Notes: generated by a model not told the origin, from the letters alone. Counted from the stretch's first letter, positions 32,081 to 42,490 are shown. The stretch is 64,000 bases of DNA from Brassica napus (GCF_020379485.1 NW_026016646.1:62001-126000), one strand, 5' to 3'. Translations and numbers: made by a program.

Positions 32081-32591
32081 TATACACTTTTGTGTATTAG
32101 AGCATGATTCAACTAATCAGGGATAATCAGATGAAAAGATTAAAGAGATTAAGAGATTTTAGTGAGAGAATAGAGAGAGAGACTCAAAACTCCATTAGAT
32201 TGATTAATGAGAGAGTTTACAACACATATAGATTAGGGATACATAATTTCGTCCAGGTTCAGTCTAGCTAGGATAAGAAGCATGTGTAGTCAAAGATGCT
32301 TGATTCAAACTGGCCAATAAGGTTCCTCACATGCTTGGGTAGCTTTCCAGCTGGTGCCAGCCTGTCTAAAGCTCTCTAGCCTTGACCAGACCTTATCCAA
32401 ACTCCTCCTTGCTTATCCAGACTCCTCCTGGCGTGTTTCACTCTCCAAATGGATGCAAGGTAACTTCCCAAGTCTTTTAACTCAGTTACCACAGTAACAA
32501 TAAAGTTACTGTGGTAAATCTCCAAAGTTACTGCCTGCTCCAAATCCCTTCCTCTATCCATGTATCAACTCTTCATCTCTTCATCTCAATA
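32081..32591 (-). repeat. COP4 3' LTR
   Basis: It is 511 bp. It carries a perfect 13-bp inverted repeat, TTACCACAGTAAC and GTTACTGTGGTAA, at 32486-32517. Confidence 0.93.
32486..32517 (-). promoter_or_regulatory. Perfect GTTACTGTGGTAA dyad in the COP4 U3
   Basis: Two 13-nt arms are separated by 6 nt (AATAAA on the plus strand). The second LTR has the same dyad near 37450-37482. NA6 has related dyads. Confidence 0.55.
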
Positions 32592-32600
32592 CTCCCCCTC
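32592..32600 (-). other. COP4 polypurine tract
   Basis: The minus strand reads GAGGGGGAG before TATTGAG. The tract is shared with TG-starting families, which confirms that the LTR begins TA. Confidence 0.88.
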
Positions 32601-32733
32601 AAGCTTGACCATGTGGAACAAGTCAAGCTTGGAAACCATGAAGACCTCCCTCATTAAAAACCTCACCAAAGAAAACCCATTGGGATAAAACTTTGATGAG
32701 GGAAAAAGAGTGGAGACTCCATGGTTAAGGGGC

Positions 32734-35700
32734 TCAGCTCCTGGGAGTAAGATCAATGAGTCCAAGCCTGGATAGTATGGACTCCATTGTCTTCAATCTC
32801 GCTGCCTTAGTAAACACATCTGCAAGCTGATCTTCACTTCTTGTATAACATGGCAGAATCACTCCTAAGATAATCATCTGCCTCACCTTATGGCAATCCA
32901 CCTCTATGTGCTTTGTTCTCTCATGAAACACTGAGTTGGAGGCAATGTGGATAGCTGCTTGATTGTCACAATGCATTGTCATAGGTGTGGCCTGCTCGAT
33001 CTCCAAGTGCTTCAAAATACCCTTGATCCACACCAACTCATTTGTAAGCTTCAACATAGCTCTATACTCAGCTTCAGCACTTGAACAGGAGATGACCTTC
33101 TGTTTCTTACTCTTCCAAGTAACCAGATTCCCTCCAATGAATGTACAATACCCAGTAGTTGATCTCCTGTCCACTCTATCTCCTGCCCAATCAGCATCAC
33201 AATACCCAACCACTTCTGTACTGCCATTGCAACCCATCCAAACTCCTTGTCCATGTGAGCCACTCAAATACCTCAGTATCCTATCAACCATCTTCCAGTG
33301 ATGTACCTTTGGCGCCTGCATATGTTGGCTCACTTGATTCACAGCAAAGCATATATCAGGTCGAGTGATAGTCAAGTAGATCAGCTTACCCACCATCCTC
33401 CTATACAGCTTAGCATCCTCAAACAACTGGTTCTCTTCAACCTCCCCCTCACGCAAGACCTTATACCCTTCCTCAAGAGGTGTCTTAGCTATCTTCCCTC
33501 CAAGCACATCAGTCTCCTTCAGCATATCCATAGTGTACTTCCTTTGAGACATAAACAAACCCTCCTTAGATCTGCATATCTCAATCCCCAAAAAGTACTT
33601 CATCTCTCCCAAGTCTTTAATATCAAACACAGACTTGAGAAACTCCTTAGTAGCCTGAATCCCTGCCTTATCACTTCCTGTGATAATCAAATCATCCACA
33701 TACACTAGAATCACAATGCTCCCTGAAGGTCCTGTCAAGGTGAAGAGAGTGTGATCTAGTTCAGACTTCCTAAAGCCTCTCCCATTGAGTGTTGTACTCA
33801 GCTTCCTGTACCAAGCTCTAGGTGACTGTTTCAACCCATATATTGCTTTCTTCAATCTCAAAACATTCCCTGGCTTTACTAGATGCTCAAGACCAGGAGG
33901 TGGATGCATGTATACTTCATCTTCAAGTTCACCTTGCAAGAAAGCATTCTTCACATCCATTTGCCACAAATCCCACTCCAAGTTTGTTGCAATAGATAAC
34001 ACAATTCGAATTGTGTGAAGCTTGGCCACTGGTGCAAAAGTATCAATGTAATCTTCCCCATAAGTCTGTGTAAATCCTCTTGCAACCAGCCTAGTCTTGC
34101 GCCTATCTATCTCCCCATTTGCAAGGTACTTGATGGTGAAGATCCATCTGCTTGACACTGCCTTCTTCCCTTTAGGTAACTCACTCTCATACCAAGTATC
34201 ATTCCTGATCATTGCATCCCTTTCATCTCCTACTGAATCTCTCCAAACCTTGTGCTTCATAGCTTCTTCATAAGATCTTGGTATCTCATTCTCATCCAAG
34301 TTACACATAAACACCATGTGCTCTTCTGGAAACTCAGCAAAGGAACACATGGCTTGAGAGGGATGCTCCACAGCCTGGGCATTGTAGTACACTCTCGTGT
34401 TTACCCAGTTGGAAGGATCCCTCCTTATCCTTGTGCTCCTTCGCAAGGTCTCAACCTGTTCTTCAGCCTGAACATTCTCTTGTGCTTCCTCTCTTAAACC
34501 AGTAGGTTCTCCCTGCTCATTTCCACCTGACTGAGCTTCACTCTCTGCTTCCTGTGTCTCCTCCTGATCATGCTGACCTGAATCCTCTTGGTTATGCTCC
34601 TGCTCCCCTGATTCAGATCCATTCCCCCTCTCATGATCAAGAGGGGTTGTTTCTCCAGCTTCTCCAGCTTGATTAGAAGGTCCTGTTCTTCCTGGTTCCT
34701 GATCTTGGGATAATCCTATCCCTAGCCTCTCCAACAACACTCTCAATGTTGTTGCCTTCTCTGATGGAGCCCGGGACAGATCCTCTAGGTCTTCCCATTT
34801 CTTCTCCTCATAATACCCTTTAGACTCAACAAACTTCACTTCTCTAGATACCATAACCCTCCTAGTTATTGGATCATAGCATTTGTAGCCTTTCTGAGTG
34901 ATTGAGTACCCAATGAACATAGCTTTAGTACTCTTTGCTTCTAGCTTGTTCCTTCTTTCTCCGGGAATCATCACATAACATAAGCACCCAAAGACTCTCA
35001 AGTGATCAATGTGTGGCTTGGTCTTGTTCAATACTTCAAAGGGAGACAGTTTCTTCAAGACACGGGTTGGCACTCTATTGATGAGATAGCAAGCAGTCTG
35101 AACAGCATCACTCCAAAACCTCTTAGGGACATTCATGTGGAACATTATTGATCTCGCAACCTCCATCAAATGTCTGTTCTTCCTCTCAGCCACCCCATTT
35201 TGTTGTGGTGTATAAGGACAGCTAGTTTGTTGCACAATCCCATGCTTTGCAAGATGACTCTTGAAAGCATTGCTAGTGTATTCTCCTCCATTATCAGACC
35301 TCAAAATCTTCACAGTGGCATTGTACTGATTAGTAACATATGCTTGGAAGTTCATGAAGGCTTCTAGGACTCTGTCTTTGGAGGGAATCATGGTGATCCA
35401 TGTGTACTTTGACTTCTCATCAATGAAAGTCACAAAGTACCTATGGCTGTCTCTAGACATACAGGGAGCTGTCCACACATCTGAATGCACCAGATCAAAG
35501 CAATTCTCATATCTGGTTTCTGATGTTGGGAAGACAGTTCTACAGTGCTTTCCAAGTATACAAGCTTCACACTCCAAGTGATTGAACGCCATACTTGGTA
35601 GAATCAGTTCAATTGCCTTGGCATGAGGATGTCCCAGCCTTGCATGCCATGTGAGATTATCACACCTATCCGTTGTGCTGCTTAAACACACAGACTCCAC

Positions 35701-36915
35701 AGGATTAGGCGCCTCAGTTGTTTGGAGATGATAGAGCTGATGCTTGCTGTCTCCTCTGCCAATAACCCTTCCAGTTTTCAAATCCTGGAACTCAACTTCA
35801 TTTGGTCTGAAAACCACTTGACAATCCAGATCAACTGTAGCCTTCTTAACTGAGATTAGATTGGATGTAAACTGAGGTAGGTAGAAGGCAGTGGAGTTCT
35901 TCTCAAACAGCTTGAGGTTTCCCACTCCTTCTATTGGGATCCTGGTACCATTGGCTATCATGACACTCCCTGTTGCTGCTTTAACCTCACTGATTAGTCT
36001 CTTGTCACTGATCATGTGGTGTGTTGCTCCAGAGTCAATGATGATGGGTTTAGATGTGGATACTTTGGCAGGAGCACCCAGACTCCGGGTCGTAGCCAAA
36101 GCATACACATGCTTAACCAACTCATCCCATTCCTTCTTTGTCACACACTCATCTGCCCTCTTGGTATCCATTCCTCTCATATCCGCACTGTCTCCTACTG
36201 TTTCTCCCATGTAAGCTGAGTATGAACACTCTCCTATAACCATCTGCTGAAGTACATGCTTGATTCTCTTCAAGATCACACTCATCTTGTCACTTAAGTG
36301 TTCAGACTCACTATCCTTTCTCCATGCCCTTCTCTTCATTAACCACTCCTTAGAAAGTTTTCTCAACCTTCCCTTCTTACAGCTTGTACCTCCCTTCCAT
36401 CTTTCTGGCTTCCTGTTCATCTCCCACACATCACAAGTATATTTAACAAGCTCACATACCTCTTCCATAAGGAAGCTGAAGATCACATCTTGCTTCCTCC
36501 TTTCTTGACAACATCTCGGATTTGATGTGTGTGCCTTCACCACATCTAACTCTGACCATACTTCTCTCAGCCTTCCCACAAGCTGATAACACTCATCCTT
36601 TCCTTGTCTCAAGCCGCGGATCACCCCTCTGTCCTCAACGACTCTTACAAGCTTGGACTTGCCTAAAGTTGCTTCAATCTCACTCTTTGTAGTGTTTCCT
36701 TGAACAACTTCATTTCCCAGCTTCAGACCTCTTGTCTGACCTTCTTCAGCAGCCATTTCCATGAAAGGTTTCCCCTTTCCATGACTACTCCATAACCCAC
36801 AGCTTTCCAAAGCTCTTTTGGCCCACCTTGACCACTCGCCATGCCTCTCCTCTTCAGTCTTCACAGTTGACTCAGGTCTGTGCTCCATTTCCATGTTGAG
36901 ATGATTTGGATTCAC
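32734..36915 (-). CDS. COP4 Gag-Pol polyprotein (Ty1/copia), intact, with atypical gag
   Basis: The frame is 1393 codons. From about residue 290 it is a standard copia pol: protease IIDSGATHHMIS, integrase finger WHARLGHPH...[10 protein letters not shown], integrase core ([28 protein letters not shown]), an acidic linker, RT ([38 protein letters not shown]) and RNase H (GYCDADWAGD, SSAEAEYRAM, HCDNQAAIHIA). The N-terminal 290 residues are only faintly like the COP1-3 Gag (WSRWAKRALESCGLW, SNPRCCQERRKQDVIFSFL). They lack the CCHC zinc knuckle, with only SCKKGRLRKLSKEW in that area. The start lies 112 bp after the PBS. It is about 110 residues shorter than COP1 and COP3. Confidence 0.94.
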   Translation of the reverse strand: MNPNHLNMEMEHRPESTVKTEEERHGEWSRWAKRALESCGLWSSHGKGKPFMEMAAEEGQTRGLKLGNEVVQGNTTKSEIEATLGKSKLVRVVEDRGVIRGLRQGKDECYQLVGRLREVWSELDVVKAHTSNPRCCQERRKQDVIFSFLMEEVCELVKYTCDVWEMNRKPERWKGGTSCKKGRLRKLSKEWLMKRRAWRKDSESEHLSDKMSVILKRIKHVLQQMVIGECSYSAYMGETVGDSADMRGMDTKRADECVTKKEWDELVKHVYALATTRSLGAPAKVSTSKPIIIDSGATHHMISDKRLISEVKAATGSVMIANGTRIPIEGVGNLKLFEKNSTAFYLPQFTSNLISVKKATVDLDCQVVFRPNEVEFQDLKTGRVIGRGDSKHQLYHLQTTEAPNPVESVCLSSTTDRCDNLTWHARLGHPHAKAIELILPSMAFNHLECEACILGKHCRTVFPTSETRYENCFDLVHSDVWTAPCMSRDSHRYFVTFIDEKSKYTWITMIPSKDRVLEAFMNFQAYVTNQYNATVKILRSDNGGEYTSNAFKSHLAKHGIVQQTSCPYTPQQNGVAERKNRHLMEVARSIMFHMNVPKRFWSDAVQTACYLINRVPTRVLKKLSPFEVLNKTKPHIDHLRVFGCLCYVMIPGERRNKLEAKSTKAMFIGYSITQKGYKCYDPITRRVMVSREVKFVESKGYYEEKKWEDLEDLSRAPSEKATTLRVLLERLGIGLSQDQEPGRTGPSNQAGEAGETTPLDHERGNGSESGEQEHNQEDSGQHDQEETQEAESEAQSGGNEQGEPTGLREEAQENVQAEEQVETLRRSTRIRRDPSNWVNTRVYYNAQAVEHPSQAMCSFAEFPEEHMVFMCNLDENEIPRSYEEAMKHKVWRDSVGDERDAMIRNDTWYESELPKGKKAVSSRWIFTIKYLANGEIDRRKTRLVARGFTQTYGEDYIDTFAPVAKLHTIRIVLSIATNLEWDLWQMDVKNAFLQGELEDEVYMHPPPGLEHLVKPGNVLRLKKAIYGLKQSPRAWYRKLSTTLNGRGFRKSELDHTLFTLTGPSGSIVILVYVDDLIITGSDKAGIQATKEFLKSVFDIKDLGEMKYFLGIEICRSKEGLFMSQRKYTMDMLKETDVLGGKIAKTPLEEGYKVLREGEVEENQLFEDAKLYRRMVGKLIYLTITRPDICFAVNQVSQHMQAPKVHHWKMVDRILRYLSGSHGQGVWMGCNGSTEVVGYCDADWAGDRVDRRSTTGYCTFIGGNLVTWKSKKQKVISCSSAEAEYRAMLKLTNELVWIKGILKHLEIEQATPMTMHCDNQAAIHIASNSVFHERTKHIEVDCHKVRQMIILGVILPCYTRSEDQLADVFTKAARLKTMESILSRLGLIDLTPRS

Positions 36916-37027
36916 CAGAACCTCTCACGCCACCAAGATAATGAAACCCAGAAGTTAAGAACACCAAGAACACTCAAGAACACTCAAGATTTTTAAGAAA
37001 AAGGAATCACACTCTCCCACTTTGCGC

Positions 37028-37045
37028 AACCTGGCTCTGATACCA
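37028..37045 (-). other. COP4 primer binding site (initiator tRNA-Met)
   Basis: The minus strand reads TGGTATCAGAGCCAGGTT directly after the LTR end TATA. No PBS-edge hairpin is possible here because GCGCAAAG follows. Confidence 0.92.
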
Positions 37046-37556
37046 TATACACTTTTGTGTATTAGAGCATGATTCAACTAATCAGGGATAATCAGATGAA
37101 AAGATTAAAGAGATTAAGAGATTTTAGTGAGAGAATAGAGAGAGAGACTCAAAACTCCATTAGATTGATTAATGAGAGAGTTTACAACACATATAGATTA
37201 GGGATACATAATTTCGTCCAGGTTCAGTCTAGCTAGGATAAGAAGCATGTGTAGTCAAAGATGCTTGATTCAAACTGGCCAATAAGGTTCCTCACATGCT
37301 TGGGTAGCTTTCCAGCTGGTGCCAGCCTGTCTAAAGCTCTCTAGCCTTGACCAGACCTTATCCAAACTCCTCCTTGCTTATCCAGACTCCTCCTGGCGTG
37401 TTTCACTCTCCAAATGGATGCAAGGTAACTTCCCAAGTCTTTTAACTCAGTTACCACAGTAACAATAAAGTTACTGTGGTAAATCTCCAAAGTTACTGCC
37501 TGCTCCAAATCCCTTCCTCTATCCATGTATCAACTCTTCATCTCCTCATCTCAATA
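37046..37556 (-). repeat. COP4 5' LTR
   Basis: It is 511 bp and almost identical to the 3' copy. The target duplication GTAAA follows on the plus strand. Confidence 0.93.
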
Positions 37557-37561
37557 GTAAA

Positions 37562-37762
37562 CCCTAATGCCTTCTATATAAATATGTAACCTCACTCATT
37601 AATAAGATCAATAAGTTCGAGTCTCTCTAATCTCTTAGACTATGGTTTTCTCTTAGACACTAAACGGCTCTTTCTAGTCTCTTAATCTTTCACAAACTTC
37701 TCTTAATCACTTCCTAAACACTCTCTTTATTCTAATCACTCTAAAGATCTCTTAATCTCATA
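37562..37762 (+). repeat. COP3a 3' LTR, second part
   Basis: It resumes at CCCTAATGCC after COP4 and ends CTTAATCTCATA. With 31716-32080 it totals 566 bp, equal to the 5' LTR. The target copy ATATG follows. Confidence 0.92.
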
Positions 37763-37767
37763 ATATG

Positions 37768-38946
37768 AGACTGTCCTAGTATGCTAGTAGGTTTATAAGC
37801 AATGCTTGAGTGATCAGGTTCTCTAGCAAAACTATACGGTTCATATGATGCACCAAAAGAGTAACCAAGAGTACCAAGTGTGTTACCATTCTCCTTTAGC
37901 ATTTTGATGAGGGAGTCAAGGTCCGATCTCCTCAGGTACTCGTTCTCACGGTTGTTCTGAAGGCTTGGTTGAGCTGTGTAAGTCACCAGGGCCTTGCTAT
38001 CTCCAGGCTCACGTGTCCCGCCCTCTCCAGCTTGGCCTGAGCTCCCAGCAACACTTGAACTTCCCGGCTCACTTCCAGCATACGAGACATTGGCTCTCCC
38101 ATCTTTCTCTCTTGAGAACTTGGCCGGCTTCAGATGAGGATGCAAGATCCAGCACTGGTTCTTCTTGTGACCTTGTCTCTTGCAATGATCACAATTTCCC
38201 GTGAACTTCTTTGCATCATACTGGTTAGAGCTTGCACGGTTTGCTTGCGGAACCTCAGCTTGGTTTGCAAGAGTGATCTCCCCTTTCCCTCCAAAGAGAC
38301 CAATAGACCCTTCCTCCTTCTGAACTTGCGCACACACGTCCTCAAGATCAGGTAACTTTCCGGACCTCAGAATGTGTTTGATGAGGCTGTTGTAGCTTGG
38401 ATTCAACGTGAGCAACAACCCAAACACCTTATCCTGCTCGCGTCTCTCAGCCAGCTCATCTAGGTTGGTTGTGCCTGGCCTCAGCATCTCCAGTTCAGAC
38501 CACAAAGCTCTGAACCTCCCAAGATGCTTAGTGAACTCCATGTCCTCCTGTGTCAAGCTGTTGATAGCACGTTTCACTTCAAACACACGGCTCAAGTTTG
38601 AGATGTTACCATAAACCTTCTTTAGCGTGTCCCAAAGATCCTTTGCTGTCTCACAGTAGCTGTATGCCTCCAGGATAGACACTTCAAGAGACCGTTGGAG
38701 TATGGACATCACCAGCTGATCATCCTGCTCCCACTTCTCCTCATCGCACTCGACAACCTCCTTGTCGCCTTCATAAGTAACGAGCTTTGGGGCTTCACTC
38801 TGTGTGATGTGTCCCCATAAACCCTTACTCCCCACTGCAGTCTTCACCAAACGAGACCACAAAAGATAGTTACCCCCCTTGAGAGTAACCGGAACCACAG
38901 CTTTGTTGCTTTCCATTTCAGACCCACTCGGATGAACGAAATGCAA
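37768..38946 (-). pseudogene. COP1a gag-pol, N-terminal segment (gag)
   Basis: The 393 codons start at MHFVHPSGSEMESNKAVV; the internal MESNKAVVPVTLKGG aligns better with COP2 and COP3 starts and may be the real one. It holds the copia Gag core ([48 protein letters not shown]) and zinc knuckle CDHCKRQGHKKNQC, then a serine/glycine-rich stretch. COP3a cuts it off from protease and the rest of pol. The last nine codons of the open frame, below 37768, are COP3a LTR. Confidence 0.92.
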
Positions 38947-38983
38947 CTCAAGTGTTCTTAGTACTCAAACCCAGATTATGATG

Positions 38984-39001
38984 AACCTGGCTCTGATACC
39001 A
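38984..39001 (-). other. COP1a primer binding site (initiator tRNA-Met)
   Basis: The minus strand reads TGGTATCAGAGCCAGGTT directly after the LTR end TTCATA. Confidence 0.92.
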
Positions 39002-39613
39002 TATGAACTTTAGAGAATCTGAGTTTGATATAAGGAAAGAAAGGGATTAGAGAAGTTTAGAGATGATTTAGACCGAGTTTAGCTAAGAGTTTAGTGTAGA
39101 ATCATGATTGAGAGTCTTTGAATCTAAGAAAGTGTTTTTGTGTCAAGAACTGTCTAATCTTTTATTAATGAGGAGATTACATATTTATACTTAGAGAACA
39201 TAGGGTTTCCAAATGGGTTAAGGTCGCCTAAGCATGCGAGGTCAAATGGGAAGAGCTAGCCGGTTTTGAATCCATCCAATAGGGGCCATCACACGTTTGA
39301 TCCCTTTGGCATCTTGGATCAGATGCCAAACACCTTTACAGCCTGTCTTAGCTGTAAAGCCGCGCCTCCTCTTATCCATAAACGGTCATCTCCTTTCCTT
39401 TGGCCGAGACCTTCCCTTTGCATAAGTGTCTTCAGCCTTTCCCTCTTCCTTGTTGTTCAAACTTCTTTTTACCGTGGTAACTTCAGATGGTACGGACATG
39501 GTAACTCCGTACACTTCACCCTAAGTTTGCACAACTTCAGAATGTGGAGAAAGGTCGAGACTCAAGTGATCTTGGTCGAACTGATCCGTACGGTTTGTAC
39601 CGTCCGTACCATT
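39002..39613 (-). repeat. COP1a 5' LTR, truncated by COP2
   Basis: The first 612 bp (plus-strand order) match 12182-12794 with a few differences, such as CTTCCC for CTTTCC near 39412. COP2 enters after CCATT. The U3 start, about 98 bp, is outside the window. Confidence 0.92.
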
Positions 39614-40177
39614 TGTTAAATAAAAGGAGAGAAGAGACATCAAGGTGAAGGCATGAAGGGATGAGAGGATTCTGAATAAGGAATCAGTACATGAGGGATG
39701 TCCGTACAAGCCAAGGCCGTACAAGTGAGGCCGTACACTTAGGGAAAGAGGATCATCCTAAAGTTACCCAAGTGGAGTTACCGTGAGAGATTAACCTTGT
39801 TACAGCCTTATCCTGATCAGCCCGTTGAGGGAAGAAGACCAGCGCGTCTCTAGCTGTTCCAGGCTGTAAAGCAAACAGCATCTTGGTCTTAGATGCCAAG
39901 ATACCAAAGCGTGTAAGCTCTCCCATTGGATCATTTCAAATGGACGCTCCTCTTCCCCTTTGACTCCACATGCTTATGCTTTCCCTAATGTTTAACCTAG
40001 TGTCTCTCTCCCTTACTATATAACTTGTAATCTGATTGATTAATAATATACACGAGTTTATGAGTCTCTCTCTCTCTAGTTCATCATGATAATCTCATAC
40101 ACTTTCTCTTAAACACTCTAATCTCTCTTGAATCTCTCTTAGACTTCTCAATACCTTTCATATTCTCTAAAGTCATA
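39614..40177 (+). repeat. COP2 5' LTR
   Basis: The 564-bp LTR begins TGTTAAATAAAAGG and ends AAAGTCATA against the PBS. CTATATAAC at 40016-40024 is the TATA candidate. CCGTAC copies lie at 39701-39736. Confidence 0.88.
39701..39736 (+). promoter_or_regulatory. U3 CCGTAC cluster, COP2 LTR
   Basis: Three copies (GTCCGTAC, GGCCGTAC, GGCCGTAC) lie about 280 bp upstream of the TATA candidate. Confidence 0.5.
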
Positions 40178-40195
40178 TGGTATCAGAGCCAGGTT
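40178..40195 (+). other. COP2 primer binding site (initiator tRNA-Met)
   Basis: TGGTATCAGAGCCAGGTT directly follows CATA. Confidence 0.92.
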
Positions 40196-40281
40196 GGCTG
40201 TGGTATTGAGATCGTGTGTTCTTCAGCTTCAGATAAAAGTTCTTTCTTGTGAGATTCTAAACCAAGTCCAAGCAAATCAAG

Positions 40282-41771
40282 ATGGGAGGAAACAAGGTGA
40301 TTACGGTTCCGATTTCACTCAAGGGTGGGGGAAACTACCTGTTGTGGTCTAGGCTTGTGAAGACAGCCATTGGGAGGCTAGGGTTATGGGGTCACATCAC
40401 AGATGAAGCTCCAGCACCAGTGGCCAGTGAGGAAGAAGGTGGAAGAGAGCTCGCGGTTGCTGATGGAAAGAAGTGGATTCAAGATGACTTGATGGTGCTA
40501 TCTGTGCTGCAAGGATCTCTTGAAGAACATCTCTTGGAAGCCTACAGCTACTGTGAGACTCCAAAACACCTGTGGGAGGTACTCCAAAAGACTTTTGGGA
40601 ACGTTACCAATCTGAACCGTGTGTATGAGATCAAGAAAGCTATCAACACACTGGTACAAGATGGAGAGGAGTTCACCAAGCATTTGGGCAAGTATAGATC
40701 CTTGTGGTCTGAGCTTGAATCATTGAGGCCAAGCACGGCTGATCAAGAGCTACTCATGGGGAGGAGGGAGCAGGATCAGGTGTTTGGATTGCTGTTGACT
40801 TTGGATCCTCCGTTCAATGATGTGATCAAACACATGTTGAGGATGCCAAGTCTTCCATCCATGGAGGAAGTGTGTGCGCAGCTCCAGAAGGAGGAAGGAT
40901 CTCTTGGTCTCTTCGGAAGCAAGGGAGACTTAGCTCTAGCCAACAAGGCTGAGGAAGGAGCGCAAGCTAACCGTGCAGCATACAAGACTGATGAGAGGAA
41001 GTATGGTAATGAGAGGAGGTTTGGAGGCAACTGTGATCACTGCAAGAAGCCGGGACACAAGAGGAGCCAGTGCTGGATCCTTCATCCCCATCTCAAGCCG
41101 GCCAAGTTCAACAAGGATCGAGAAGCCAGAGCTAACCTGTCTACTGAAGCAAGTGAAGCCGGTCCATCAGGAGCAGGCTCAAGTGCACAAGTGGGTGAAA
41201 GCGCAGGCAAGGCAATGGCAACTCACTACACGGCCGCAAAGAGTTTGGAGCATGAAGTGATCCGCAAATCTGACATTGATGCCCTCATCAAAGCTCTTAA
41301 GGAGTCTGGTACATTCGGAAACACTCTTGGTTACTCTTATACTGCTCATATGATGCCTAGGAATGAGAATAGGTTGATAGATATCATTGAGAAATTAAAA
41401 CTGACAAATGAATCACCTAGAACTCATCTTGCTAGAGGCATAAAACCATTGATTGTTGACTCTGGTGCATCTCATCACATGATTAGTGATGATAGCTTGA
41501 TCAAAAACATAGAACCTGCTCATGGTCATGTAATGATTGCAAATGGAGATAGAATTCCCATTAAAGGTGTAGGAGACTTAAAGCTATTTGATAAGAACTC
41601 TAAAGCATTTTACATGCCTGATTTTACTTCTAATCTCTTATCTGTTAAAAGATGTACCAATGATCTACAATGCAATGTTATTTTTAGTCCTAACAATGTG
41701 ACATTTCAGGATATTGAGAGCAATAAGTTGATCGGACAAGGAGTAACCAAGGGGGATCTTTATGTACTTGA
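40282..41771 (+). pseudogene. COP2 gag-pol, N-terminal segment (gag and protease)
   Basis: It begins MGGNKVITVPISLKGGGNYLLWSRLVK, 87 bp after the PBS, and is open for 496 codons plus two bases. It has copia Gag, zinc knuckle CDHCKKPGHKRSQC (about residue 250) and protease [11 protein letters not shown] (about 394). It ends in DLYVLD where COP1b is inserted. In COP3 the same position is followed by the integrase finger, so integrase, RT and RNase H of COP2 would be beyond COP1b, outside the window. Confidence 0.92.
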
Positions 41772-42481
41772 TATGAACTTTAGAGAATCTGAGTTTGATA
41801 TAAGGAAAGAAAGGGATTAGAGAAGTTTAGAGATGATTTAGACCGAGTTTAGCTAAGAGTTTAGTGTAGAATCATGATTGAGAGTCTTTGAATCTAAGAA
41901 AGTGTTTTTGTGTCAAGAACTGTCTAATCTTTTATTAATGAGGAGATTACATATTTATACTTAGAGAACATAGGGTTTACAAATGGGTTAAGGTCGCCTA
42001 AGCATGTGAGGTCAAATGGGAAGAGCTAGCCGGTTTTGAATCCATCCAATAGGGGCCATCACACGTTTGATCCCTTTGGCATCTTGGATCAGATGCCAAA
42101 CACCTTTACAGCCTGTCTTAGCTGTAAAGCCGCGCCTCCTCTTATCCATAAACGGTCATCTCCTTTCCTTTGGCCGAGACCTTCCCTTTGCATAAGTGTC
42201 TTCAGCCTTTCCCTCTTCCTTGTTGTTCAAACTTCTTTTTACCGTGGTAACTTCAGATGGTACGGACATGGTAACTCCGTACACTTTACCCTAAGTTTGC
42301 ACAACTTCAGAATGTGGAGAAAGGTCGAGACTCAAGTGATCTTGGTCGAACTGATCCGTACGGTTTGTACCGTCCGTACCATTCTCCCAATGCATCTCTC
42401 ACTTCAGTCTTTGCTTCATCTCCTTATCCCTTTCATTACCCAAGTCTCTCTAAGCCTTCATATCAACTCCTCATCTCAACA
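41772..42481 (-). repeat. COP1b 3' LTR
   Basis: It is 710 bp, one base shorter than COP1a's at the run near 42181, and otherwise almost identical. It contains the GTACGG cluster at about 42260-42381. Confidence 0.92.
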
Positions 42482-42490
42482 CTCCCCCTC
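42482..42490 (-). other. COP1b polypurine tract
   Basis: The minus strand reads GAGGGGGAG before TGTTGAG. Confidence 0.88.

Larger units (their letters stand above)
32081..37556 (-). mobile_element. COP4: intact autonomous Ty1/copia element
   Basis: It has two 511-bp LTRs differing at one position seen by eye (T near 32579, C near 37544), a PPT, an uninterrupted 1393-codon frame and an 18-nt PBS. The target duplication GTAAA is at 32076-32080 and 37557-37561. The ends are TATTGAG...GTGTATA on the minus strand, so the element is TA..TA instead of TG..CA. It is the only copia element in the window with no insertion and no frame break. Confidence 0.95.
22233..37762 (+). mobile_element. COP3a: autonomous Ty1/copia element, split by NA6 and COP4
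   Basis: Its own pieces are 22233-26327, 30377-32080 and 37562-37762, giving an element of about 6.0 kb. The target duplication ATATG is at 22228-22232 and 37763-37767. LTR ends are TGTTGAG...CTCATA, so TG..TA. Removal of NA6 (with one target copy) would leave 4515 coding nt in one frame, and COP3b has exactly the same length, so both copies appear otherwise intact. COP4 sits in the 3' LTR. Confidence 0.93.
12182..39613 (-). mobile_element. COP1a: autonomous Ty1/copia element, split by NA5a, COP3a and COP2
   Basis: The element's own pieces are 12182-14037, 19923-22232 and 37768-39613. They carry 3' LTR, PPT, three gag-pol segments, PBS and most of the 5' LTR. The coding segments are 1005, 2310 and 1179 nt, all multiples of three and in the same frame, so the insertions are the only breaks seen. 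The last 98 bp or so of the 5' LTR lie beyond COP2, outside the window. The left end is inside a CentBr unit. Confidence 0.9.
39614..41771 (+). mobile_element. COP2: autonomous-type Ty1/copia element, 5' part only
   Basis: It has 5' LTR, PBS and the first 1490 nt of gag-pol, then COP1b is inserted. The rest should lie right of the window. It is inserted in the COP1a 5' LTR after CCATT, the expected left target copy. Confidence 0.9.
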
